From Leptofilum sp965368765 (GTDB taxonomy: Bacteria; Chloroflexota; Anaerolineae; Promineifilales; Promineifilaceae): a stretch of DNA of 9,052 bases. Made by a program: the position numbers and the translations under genes. Positions 1 through 6,247 of the stretch are shown in pieces (the stretch's first letter is position 1; the number at the start of each line of letters is the position of its first letter). The notes under the pieces are model-generated. The model searched no databases. It was not told where the DNA came from and saw only the letters and a program-made list of their open reading frames with translations. The stretch lies in assembly GCA_965368765.1 (NCBI GenBank), contig CBDUOF010000213.1, positions 1 to 9,052 on the forward strand, given 5' to 3'.

Positions 1-451
1 CTATTTCCAACGGCACCACCACCTGTTCAAGCAGCAACCCAAAACTGTGCGCCCGCACGGCCCAGGCTGTATCTAACCGCGGGGGACGCAAATAGCACAG
101 CAAAAAAGATGACTCTGCGCCCTTTTCCGCAACAAATGGCAATGCCTGGTAAAATGTGGAATCCTCACTGCCGCGTGCTTCACTGCGGCGCACGGCTTCA
201 TATTCCTGGCGAAACTGCGCCAGTGCCGCTGCCCGTTCCTGCGGCAAAAACCGCCAAATGCCGGCTTTATAACGAAATGTTAGCCCGTCGGCGGCGCAAG
301 CCAGGCCGCCGCGCGCTTCCCGGACTAGCGCGCCTTGGCAAACAGGGCAGGCAAAAACAAATGGGTTGCGCTGGCTCCCCTCAAGCCCGTCTGCGCTGGA
401 TGGAGGTAGGGAAGTGCGCGTGGTCGCTGCATCTGAACTGTTTTCAGGCAT
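1..451 (-). CDS. Class I SAM-dependent methyltransferase with N-terminal metal-binding Cys motif (partial, cut at left edge)
   Basis: Reading the minus strand from the ATG at 451-449 gives 150 codons without a stop to the window edge, so only the N-terminal part is present. After a polar, Ser/Thr-rich leader of about 30 residues there is a CPVC pair (C35, C38) and a further Cys at 52 followed by D55 and G56, resembling a Trm112-like or rubredoxin-like metal-binding module. Then come GIWRFL (64-69), an EYEAVRRSEARGS-type helix and FYQALPF. I recall this order from the front of a class I SAM methyltransferase family common in Chloroflexota; the SAM-binding Gly-rich loop would lie beyond the edge and is not seen. 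The ATG overlaps the end of the preceding methyltransferase by 8 nt (ATGCCTGA), and only a weak AGG lies upstream, so translation is probably coupled. It is the seventh gene of the operon. The substrate is unknown; a surface-glycan role is inferred from context. Confidence 0.8.
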   Translation of the reverse strand, partial: MPENSSDAATTRTSLPPSSADGLEGSQRNPFVFACPVCQGALVREARGGLACAADGLTFRYKAGIWRFLPQERAAALAQFRQEYEAVRRSEARGSEDSTFYQALPFVAEKGAESSFLLCYLRPPRLDTAWAVRAHSFGLLLEQVVVPLEI

Positions 452-1316
452 CTGATAGATACCTGGCTGTCAACACAAAAAAATCACCTATGCGGTTGAA
501 CAGCGGTCTATGACTTAAGAAATCATCCAGGTGAACCAAGCTGCGGAATAAACGCGGATGCTGGCGGGCAAACTTGTCATTGTCCGCAGTGGGGGTCACG
601 ACTGACAAGCCACGCAATTCCAACAGCTCAAAGGCTGGCCCCAGCGCTTGCTGGACCTGGCCCGGGGTAAAATAAGTGGTCTGGAACGTCACGCCCTCCA
701 CCTTTGCCCGGACGCCACCACGGCGCAGTCGGCGGGTGGCAACGCGCCAATCTTTGGGCAACAGCGCCAGCTCCCAGGGGCAGATCGGCGGCATGATCAC
801 CCAGGTTAGAATCGCCCCGGGACGCAGCAAGTTTGGCAGATGGCAGGTAACGGCCGTTAAATCCTCCACACAGTTCAAGCCGCCAAAATTAGAAAATATG
901 GCGTCAAATGGCCCCCCAATCACCTGGTCTAGGTCCGTGAATGAGCAGAGCTGCGTTGAGAAACGGCCATCCAGTGCCAACTGTGCTTTCTTGTTCACCA
1001 TCTGGGCAACCATGCCTGGCGCGATATCGGTGGCATGCACGCAGTAACCCCGCTTAATCAGCGCCACCGCATCCAGCCCTGTGCCCGCATTCAGTTCCAA
1101 TATGTGGCTGCCAGCAGCTGTCCGGCGGCTCAACTGGTCATACACTTTTTGCCGCATCCTCGTTAAATTTTCATGATCCTGCCCAAACGCATCATACACG
1201 CCCGCCTTACGCGAGAAAGCCGCAGCAACTTGCGAAAGCTGGTTGCTGGAGCCTGAAGATTGAAGATTGGAGGGTAGAGACTGCCCACGTCTCTCTTGCC
1301 ACTTTTTACTTCTCAC
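444..1316 (-). CDS. Class I SAM-dependent methyltransferase
   Basis: A 290-residue protein with a Rossmann-type methyltransferase core. Motif I is LELNAGTG (about 73-80), which binds SAM. The acidic residue ending strand 2 is D97 in HATDIAPGM. Motif II/IV is FDAIFSNFGGLNC (137-149), and LLRPGAILTWVIMP (163-176) is the strand-5 region. The C-terminal third ends in a GDFFVLTARY strand typical of this family. The start is GTG at 1316-1314, preceded by GGAG with a 6-nt spacer. It is the only in-frame start upstream of the conserved AFSRKAGVYDAF segment, since the next one (GTG at codon 40) falls inside that segment. The first 20 or so residues (Ser, Lys, Arg, Gln-rich) are encoded by a 7-bp repeat array and are probably not part of the fold. 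It overlaps the radical SAM gene by 11 nt and the next methyltransferase by 8 nt. The substrate cannot be read from sequence; glycan, lipid or small-molecule O-methylation are all possible. Confidence 0.88.
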   Translation of the reverse strand: MRSKKWQERRGQSLPSNLQSSGSSNQLSQVAAAFSRKAGVYDAFGQDHENLTRMRQKVYDQLSRRTAAGSHILELNAGTGLDAVALIKRGYCVHATDIAPGMVAQMVNKKAQLALDGRFSTQLCSFTDLDQVIGGPFDAIFSNFGGLNCVEDLTAVTCHLPNLLRPGAILTWVIMPPICPWELALLPKDWRVATRRLRRGGVRAKVEGVTFQTTYFTPGQVQQALGPAFELLELRGLSVVTPTADNDKFARQHPRLFRSLVHLDDFLSHRPLFNRIGDFFVLTARYLSDA

Positions 1317-1324
1317 TTATCACT
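1255..1324. repeat. Degenerate heptanucleotide tandem repeat at the radical SAM/methyltransferase junction
   Basis: Read on the minus strand, the block divides into consecutive 7-mers: AGTGATA, AGTGAGA, AGTAAAA, AGTGGCA, AGAGAGA, CGTGGGC, AGTCTCT, ACCCTCC, AATCTTC, AATCTTC. The first four share AGT at the same phase and the last two are identical. A 6-bp inverted repeat with a 7-nt loop (1276-1281 with 1289-1294) lies inside. The array contains the last codons and stop of the radical SAM gene and the GTG start and first codons of the methyltransferase. It resembles the short tandem heptamer repeats of cyanobacterial and Chloroflexota genomes; that comparison is from memory. Confidence 0.6.
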
Positions 1325-2859
1325 CCGCCCGGCTGCGGACTCGGCTGGGCCGATTCCGCCAGCGGCATATGCGGCAGTAAATCCTGTGGCTGTGCGGCGT
1401 CTGCCAGCCGATTTAGCCGCCAGCGGGCCACCGGCAGCGTCACCCAACGATAAGCAATCGCGGCTAATTCGCGCAGGTGTGCCAGCCGCCACTTCGTTGG
1501 CTCTGGGCCAACCTGTCGCAGCCGCAGCCAGCCTCGCCGCGCCCGAAACTCTTTGTGCACGACCGTATGCAACTGTCGATAAAACTCAGTTGGGAATGCA
1601 CCCTGATACATCATCGCCAAATCGGCCGAGTCAACCCAGTTTTGCCGCGTCCCCAGCTGGTTTGCCACCCGCTCATGAAAACGCGTTCCCGGCAGCGGGT
1701 AGCTTACCGAAATCCCGATGTCGTCGGGTAAACAGTCACGTACCAACTGCAGCGTTTGCTCGATATCAGCCCGGGTTTCGCCGGGATAGCCAAATTGCAG
1801 GAAGAAACCAACCCTGACCCCTGCTGCCTTTAGCTGTTGGGTTGCCTGGCGGATTTGCGCTACGGTCGTGCCTTTTTCCATGGCATCCAAAATCTTCTGT
1901 GAGCCAGACTCTGCCCCAAGCCAAATAATATCGCAGCCAGCTTCTTTTAGGGCAGAGACATTGTCCGCCTGGCGCACAATCAAATCTGCCCGACTCAGGC
2001 ACTTGAACGGCAAGTTGACCTGCTCCGCGGCCACTTCAGCCGCAAACTCGGGCCACCAACCAGGCTTTAGCCCCAGAATATCATCCACAAACCAGATGTG
2101 ATCAGGCTGATAGGTTTCCTGCAGCCAGCGCATCTCAGCCGCGACATCATGCGGGGTACGAACGTTGTATCGCTGTCCCCAAATCGGTTTGGCGCACCAA
2201 TTGCAGTGATAGGGGCAGCCCCGCGTTGTCACCAGGTTCATTGAGTAATAACCATGCCGCGTCAGCCAGATTTGACGGTATTTTTCCACATCGACCAAAT
2301 CCCAGGCGGGCCAAGGAAGCGCATCGATATCGCGCAAGACGGGTCGGCGCGGATTTTGGCACAACTGGGCACCCTCTTTGTAAGCCAAACCCACTATTTG
2401 CGAGAATGGCGCTGCGGAACGGCCGTCTAACACCTCCAGCAGTTCCACCAAGGTCTCCTCTCCTTCGCCGAGCAGCACAAAATCGGCCCCTGCTTGCAGA
2501 TATGCTTCCGCGTGATCGCTGGCATCGGAACCGCAAAGAATTACCGTACAGCCCTGCGCTTTGGCCATCTTGACCATGGCAAACGCGGCGTCACGCATGG
2601 CCAGGAGGCACATTTTTGAAAGGTAATTGAAGCTGTCTTCATAAATAATGGCAAAGCGGGGCAGATGCTGCACCAAAGCAGCTTGCCACTCCGCTTCGGA
2701 TTCTGCCAGCATGGCATCAAACAGGGCAACCGTGAAGCCCTGCTGCCGCGCCACGCTGGCGGCGTAAAGCGTGCCCAGCGGCGGGTACGGCTGCATCGCC
2801 TGCCACAGCTTGGGATCAAATTTCAGATAGTAGGATTGACCAAAAAGAATATCAGACAT
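1306..2859 (-). CDS. Cobalamin-binding-type radical SAM protein
   Basis: A 517-residue protein with the two-domain architecture of B12-dependent radical SAM enzymes. Residues about 1-145 form a flavodoxin-like cobalamin-binding-type domain (PYPPLGTLYAASVARQQGF near 24-42, GADFVLLGEGEET near 124-136). The radical SAM core follows, with the 4Fe-4S motif CPYHCNWC (C215, C219, C222) right after VTTRG. Later hallmarks are HIWFVDDI (254-261), a GAESGS SAM-contact segment (315-320) and GFFLQFGYPGE (351-361). Such enzymes (the BchE-like class) perform methyl transfers to unactivated carbon or phosphorus, ring formation or oxidations; the reaction here is unknown. I see no clear DxHxxG cobalamin-ligating motif, so cobalamin may bind base-off or have been lost. 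The C-terminal region is basic and Trp-rich with a Pro/Gln tail. The ATG at 2859 lies 9 nt after the nucleotidyltransferase stop with no good Shine-Dalgarno, so it probably depends on coupling. Two methyltransferases follow directly. Confidence 0.9.
   Translation of the reverse strand: MSDILFGQSYYLKFDPKLWQAMQPYPPLGTLYAASVARQQGFTVALFDAMLAESEAEWQAALVQHLPRFAIIYEDSFNYLSKMCLLAMRDAAFAMVKMAKAQGCTVILCGSDASDHAEAYLQAGADFVLLGEGEETLVELLEVLDGRSAAPFSQIVGLAYKEGAQLCQNPRRPVLRDIDALPWPAWDLVDVEKYRQIWLTRHGYYSMNLVTTRGCPYHCNWCAKPIWGQRYNVRTPHDVAAEMRWLQETYQPDHIWFVDDILGLKPGWWPEFAAEVAAEQVNLPFKCLSRADLIVRQADNVSALKEAGCDIIWLGAESGSQKILDAMEKGTTVAQIRQATQQLKAAGVRVGFFLQFGYPGETRADIEQTLQLVRDCLPDDIGISVSYPLPGTRFHERVANQLGTRQNWVDSADLAMMYQGAFPTEFYRQLHTVVHKEFRARRGWLRLRQVGPEPTKWRLAHLRELAAIAYRWVTLPVARWRLNRLADAAQPQDLLPHMPLAESAQPSPQPGGVISEK
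1323..1326 (-). promoter_or_regulatory. Shine-Dalgarno of the class I methyltransferase
   Basis: GGAG on the minus strand, 6 nt before the GTG at 1316. It sits at the edge of the heptamer repeat, inside the 3' end of the radical SAM gene. Confidence 0.5.
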
Positions 2860-2868
2860 GACGATTAC

Positions 2869-3789
2869 TTATTTGTGATTGAGGCGTGACGTTTTTAGGC
2901 GGTGGTGATAGGCAGACAGGGTGCGCTCCTGATGGGATTGGAAATGACCCTTGCAAATGGTGGCCGAAAAGTTGCTCTCGCTGCTGCCATTTTGCTGCAG
3001 CTTGAGTTTATCAATTTTGCGCCGTTGTTCCCACTGCTCCAGCCAATTGCCAAGCCGCGTACGGAGCGTCAGTTCAGTCAAACGCTGCGGCCAGCGGGTG
3101 TGTTGCTCCGTTTCCACCGCCCCCCATTGAAGGGGTGGGGCACCCGACGCATTGGGCATGAATTGGCCAACCCAACGATTTTTTTGGCGCAGGCGTTGGT
3201 AAACGGAGTGGCCGAACAGCGGAACCATTTGGGCGATTTCGCGGGCAGTATAAATATTCTGTTCTGGCAAGGCCACGGCAGATTCCGTTACAAAGTAGTT
3301 GGGGCAGAGCAGCACGTTGCGCCGTGCCGCCAGCCGCACTACACCAACCGTTAGCGCGCGGGTCAGCCATAAACGGCCGTTTTCCGTCACAATAAAATAA
3401 TCGATATCGGCCGCCTCGGTTACGTTGTTCATTGCCAGCGAGCCCGTCACCGCGACCAGCCGTACAAAAGGAAGCTGCGAAATGAGACGGCCGTATCGAA
3501 TCGCTTCTGGCCACAGTGCCTGGGCGCGCCGCATACGCGCTCGGCGAACGGCAACAATCGCTTCCCGTTCTGGCAAACAAAAATAGCCTTCCTGCTGGCT
3601 CAGATGGGCGGCCAGTGTGGCACTGCCGACCAATGCCTGAGCGACCTCGCGGGCAGTGGCAGCAACGCCGTCCAGGTAGCGATGAATCTCAACGGCCGTT
3701 AATGGATAATCAAATAAATCGACATAGGCCACGGTGCGCCAGATTGCCTGCTCTAGCTTGGTGAGGGCGGTAGGTGGGGCAAGGTTCAT
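2869..3789 (-). CDS. Winged-helix plus nucleotidyltransferase-fold protein (function unknown)
   Basis: A 306-residue protein. Residues about 8-75 look like a winged-helix unit with the conserved-looking stretch VDLFDYPLTAVEIHRYL. Residues about 107-135 carry the polymerase-beta-type nucleotidyltransferase signature: G116-S117 followed by D128-I-D130, matching the GS-x(9-13)-DxD pattern. A third catalytic carboxylate is not obvious; the downstream strand reads LLCPNYFV. Further segments (NIYTAREIAQMVPLFG, WVGQFMPN and a C-terminal CKGHFQSHQER) recall an uncharacterised family I have seen near glycan genes. The start at 3789 is chosen because GAGGAG lies 6 nt upstream and the ATG overlaps the previous stop as ATGA; the open frame extends back to 3981, but only inside the upstream gene. 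It may transfer a nucleotide to a sugar, protein or RNA, or may be degenerate and structural. Its role within this surface-glycan operon is unknown. Confidence 0.85.
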   Translation of the reverse strand: MNLAPPTALTKLEQAIWRTVAYVDLFDYPLTAVEIHRYLDGVAATAREVAQALVGSATLAAHLSQQEGYFCLPEREAIVAVRRARMRRAQALWPEAIRYGRLISQLPFVRLVAVTGSLAMNNVTEAADIDYFIVTENGRLWLTRALTVGVVRLAARRNVLLCPNYFVTESAVALPEQNIYTAREIAQMVPLFGHSVYQRLRQKNRWVGQFMPNASGAPPLQWGAVETEQHTRWPQRLTELTLRTRLGNWLEQWEQRRKIDKLKLQQNGSSESNFSATICKGHFQSHQERTLSAYHHRLKTSRLNHK

Positions 3790-5123
3790 GATCTGCTCCT
3801 CGGGTAAACGCGCCATTGCGCTGCCGCCAGTCCCCACAGGACGGCTCCCTTGGGCAAGAACAAGGACGGCTCGGGATGAATTATGGCAAATAGGATGAGG
3901 GCCATCCAGACGGCCGTTCCCGATTTGTGTGCGGCTGAACGGCCGTATCGCCAGAGCGGCCACAGCCAGAAGATGAGCCACAGCGCCAGCCCCAACAGCC
4001 CCAGCTCTGCCCCGATGAGCAAAGGAACATTGTGCACCACACCGGCATCCGTTTGCAAAACCGCTGCGGCTGGGAGATATTGCCCCAGGCCCACACCAAG
4101 AAACGGCCGTTGGCCAATAAGCTCCAGCGCCAGGGAGGTATCTCGCTGACGCTCCATCAAAGATCGGCTTTCCAACGGAGTATCCAGGGCAAACAGCCGC
4201 CCCGTTAGCACATCCCCAAAGGACAGCATAAAAAATAGTAGCCCGGCGGCCAAAATGGCTGTTGGCACAACCAGTTCACGCCGCATTGCCGTCACTTTTC
4301 CACGATGACCCACCAGTGCGGTGATTGCGCCACCCAGCAACAGCCCCAGCCACGCCGCGCGCGACAAACAAACCAGAAGGCCAGCCGCACCCGCCGTCAG
4401 GCTCAGCCAAAAGAGCCAGCGCTGCCAGCCCACTGCGTGCGGCCGCTTTGGCCAAATGAGCAAACACAATGTCATTAGCAGTAGGCCAAGCTGGTTGGGA
4501 TGACTGTTTAGGCCATAAGCGCGCAGCCAGTGTTGCCCTGCGCGCTGCGCAACGCTTGTCCCTTCCACCAACAAATCAAGCGTTGGCTCACCCAGCCAGG
4601 CCAGGCCCAGCTGCCGTTGCAGCATAAATTGAGCCACGCCTACCGCGCCCTGCACCAGCAGCACCAGCGCCAACACAAGCCACAGTCGGGTTTGATGCCA
4701 GCGGGGATTGTTGACCAGAAATAGGTAAGTAAGCCAGCATAGGCCGAGCATGGCCACAACGGACAGTGTCGCACCCGTCAGTCGAAGCAGCACCAGGACG
4801 GAAAATGCGAAGAGCGGTCCAGTGACCGTCGTTTGCCCCAAGCCATATCTTGTCAAGAATTGTCCGGAAAGCTTCGCACTACTTTCTCCGGCGCGCACCC
4901 TCTGCAAACGTTGCTGACGCATCCCCAGCCACCAGCCAACCACCACGACAATTGGCAGCAGCGCCAGGACGCCAATTTGCCAGCCGAAGTTCGAAACGGC
5001 CGTTGGCAACGGCAGTGGCAGTGGCAGCCAGGCAAACGGCCCGCCCTCATCCGGCGCGTGGCTTACCAGCAGTAAAAAAAGCATCAGCCCAAACGCCAAT
5101 TGGCTCACACGTCGCAGCATCAC
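3786..5123 (-). CDS. O-antigen ligase/polymerase family membrane protein (second copy)
   Basis: A 445-residue polytopic membrane protein with about ten to twelve hydrophobic segments. Hallmarks of the O-antigen ligase (Wzy_C/WaaL) family are RAYGLNSHPNQLG (201-213), SRAAW (254-258), GQRPFLGVGLGQYL (337-350) and VHNVPLLIGAELGLLG (363-378). H364 sits where the ligase family carries its functional His in the large outer loop. Such proteins move undecaprenyl-linked or similar glycans onto an acceptor, or polymerise repeat units, on the outer face of the membrane. The start is taken as GTG at 5123 (GTGA overlap with the glycosyltransferase stop, AAGGGAG 9 nt upstream); the ATG at the next codon (5120) is an alternative. 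After the first membrane segment is an LP-repeat linker encoded by a hexanucleotide repeat. Whether it acts as polymerase or ligase cannot be decided from sequence. Confidence 0.87.
   Translation of the reverse strand: MMLRRVSQLAFGLMLFLLLVSHAPDEGGPFAWLPLPLPLPTAVSNFGWQIGVLALLPIVVVVGWWLGMRQQRLQRVRAGESSAKLSGQFLTRYGLGQTTVTGPLFAFSVLVLLRLTGATLSVVAMLGLCWLTYLFLVNNPRWHQTRLWLVLALVLLVQGAVGVAQFMLQRQLGLAWLGEPTLDLLVEGTSVAQRAGQHWLRAYGLNSHPNQLGLLLMTLCLLIWPKRPHAVGWQRWLFWLSLTAGAAGLLVCLSRAAWLGLLLGGAITALVGHRGKVTAMRRELVVPTAILAAGLLFFMLSFGDVLTGRLFALDTPLESRSLMERQRDTSLALELIGQRPFLGVGLGQYLPAAAVLQTDAGVVHNVPLLIGAELGLLGLALWLIFWLWPLWRYGRSAAHKSGTAVWMALILFAIIHPEPSLFLPKGAVLWGLAAAQWRVYPRSRS
3796..3801 (-). promoter_or_regulatory. 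Shine-Dalgarno of the nucleotidyltransferase-fold gene
   Basis: GAGGAG on the minus strand, 6 nt before the ATG at 3789. It decides the start: the open frame continues upstream to 3981, but this site together with the ATGA overlap marks the shorter form as correct. Confidence 0.8.
5005..5028. repeat. Hexanucleotide repeat encoding a Leu-Pro linker
   Basis: Four consecutive 6-mers on the plus strand, GGCAAC, GGCAGT, GGCAGT, GGCAGC. Read on the minus strand they encode the repeated Leu-Pro linker (LPLPLPLP) that follows the first membrane segment of the second ligase-family protein. Copy number could change by whole codons without breaking the frame. Confidence 0.6.
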
Positions 5124-6247
5124 GGATTGTGGCTCCCTTGCAGCACGTGTTCATAAACAACGGCCGTTTCCCGTGCCGCTCGCTCCCAGGAATAGCCTTG
5201 CGCGCGGACCAAACCATGCTGACGCAGATGAGCCCTTCTTGCTGCATCGGTCAACAAGCAGGCCAATCCATCGGCAATCGCCTCCACCTCGTGTGGATCG
5301 ACCAGGTGAGCCGCCTCGCCACAGATTTCTGCCATTGCCGAATCATGGCTCGTCAGCACGGGCGTACCACAGGCCATCGCCTCCAGCGGCGGCAAGCCAA
5401 ACCCTTCATACAGTGAGGGAAATGCAAAAACAGTCGCCAGGGAATATATTCCGGGCAAATCCTCCTGCGGCACGTACCCTAAACTTTGAACCAATCCCTG
5501 CAATCCCAACGCTTCTATCTCTTTCTCCAATGACCCGTTCACCAGCCAACCATTTGGCCCCACCAGCACCAGCTGCGTTTTGCAACCCCGCTTGCGCACG
5601 TTGGCCACCGCGCCAATCAGCCGCTTAAGATTCTTGCGCGGTTCAACGGTTCCCACAAACAAAATGAAATTGTCCGGTAGATTATATTTGGCTTGCACCT
5701 GGCGGCGCTGCATGGGATCAGCCAGCGGCCGAAACCCATCCGGTGCCGCTTCGTGAATAACGTGTATTTTCTCCGCAGGCAGCTGTAAAACCCGAATTAA
5801 ATCCTGGCGGGCGTGGTGCGACACGGTGATAACGGCCGTTGCCCGGCGTGCCACCAGGGGCAGCAGCACGCGTAAAGCCAGCAGGCGACTACGCGGATGA
5901 TGCTGGCTGTGCAAGAACAGTGAGGCATCATGAATCGTAATAACAGACGGGGTACCGAGGCATAGCGGCGCCGTGTTGTTGGGAAAATGGCATAAATCTG
6001 GCTGCTGCTGGCGGATGATGCGCGGCAGCATCAGCTGCATCCAAACAAATCGGCTAAGCCCAAACTTATCAACGACGGGCAGCATACGCGACAACTCTCT
6101 CTCCAGCGGCTGCAGCGTTCGATTACTGAAGAGTAAATATTCCCACGCAGGGCGATGCGCCACCAAATGAGCCAGCAGCCGCCCGGTGTAATGCCCGACT
6201 CCAGAGCGCTGTCCCAATAATGGCGTGCCATCAAAACCAATTCGCAT
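5120..6247 (-). CDS. GT4-type family glycosyltransferase
   Basis: A 375-residue GT-B fold glycosyltransferase. The N-terminal domain opens with MRIGFDGTPL and RSGVGHYTGRLL (14-25), the acceptor-side loop typical of mannosyltransferase-like GT4 enzymes. ITIHDASLF (103-111) and ITVSHHARQDL (140-150) follow. The donor-binding domain begins at ILFVGTVEPRKN (195-206), with R204 and K205 expected to contact the nucleotide-sugar phosphates. It continues to FPSLYEGFGLPPLEAMACG, where E281 and E289 form the E-x7-E donor motif. No membrane segment is seen; a cytosolic, membrane-associated enzyme using GDP- or UDP-sugars is expected. The ATG at 6247 has AAGGAG 5 nt upstream, the best ribosome binding site in the window, and the gene overlaps the preceding ligase-family gene by 17 nt. 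It sits between two ligase/polymerase genes, consistent with building the repeat unit they act on. Sugar specificity is unknown. Confidence 0.92.
   Translation of the reverse strand: MRIGFDGTPLLGQRSGVGHYTGRLLAHLVAHRPAWEYLLFSNRTLQPLERELSRMLPVVDKFGLSRFVWMQLMLPRIIRQQQPDLCHFPNNTAPLCLGTPSVITIHDASLFLHSQHHPRSRLLALRVLLPLVARRATAVITVSHHARQDLIRVLQLPAEKIHVIHEAAPDGFRPLADPMQRRQVQAKYNLPDNFILFVGTVEPRKNLKRLIGAVANVRKRGCKTQLVLVGPNGWLVNGSLEKEIEALGLQGLVQSLGYVPQEDLPGIYSLATVFAFPSLYEGFGLPPLEAMACGTPVLTSHDSAMAEICGEAAHLVDPHEVEAIADGLACLLTDAARRAHLRQHGLVRAQGYSWERAARETAVVYEHVLQGSHNP
5133..5139 (-). promoter_or_regulatory. Shine-Dalgarno of the second ligase-family gene
   Basis: AAGGGAG on the minus strand, 9 nt before GTG 5123 and 12 nt before ATG 5120, which favours the GTG start. 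Confidence 0.6.

Noticed and set aside
109..513. Plus-strand open frame of 134 codons
   Set aside because: It is antisense to the partial methyltransferase, whose CPVC and GIWRFL motifs are clear on the minus strand.
1276..1294. Stem-loop as a transcription terminator
   Set aside because: The stem is only 6 bp with a 7-nt loop, no T-tract follows in the direction of transcription, and it lies within overlapping coding sequence of an operon. It is better explained as part of the heptamer repeat.
1296..1817. Plus-strand open frame of 173 codons
   Set aside because: It is antisense to the 3' part of the radical SAM gene; the Ala/Pro-rich product is typical of a shadow frame.
2902..3354. Plus-strand open frame of 150 codons
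   Set aside because: It is antisense to the nucleotidyltransferase-fold gene, which has a start signal, operon context and recognisable motifs.
3790..3981. N-terminal extension of the nucleotidyltransferase-fold protein to 370 aa
   Set aside because: The extra 64 codons lie entirely inside the upstream ligase-family gene and read as low-quality sequence. The ATG at 3789 has GAGGAG 6 nt upstream and an ATGA overlap, and gives the conserved-looking N-terminus.
4850..5416. Plus-strand open frame of 188 codons
   Set aside because: It lies opposite the junction of the second ligase-family gene and the glycosyltransferase, both strongly supported. The product has no recognisable motif and the composition of an antisense frame.
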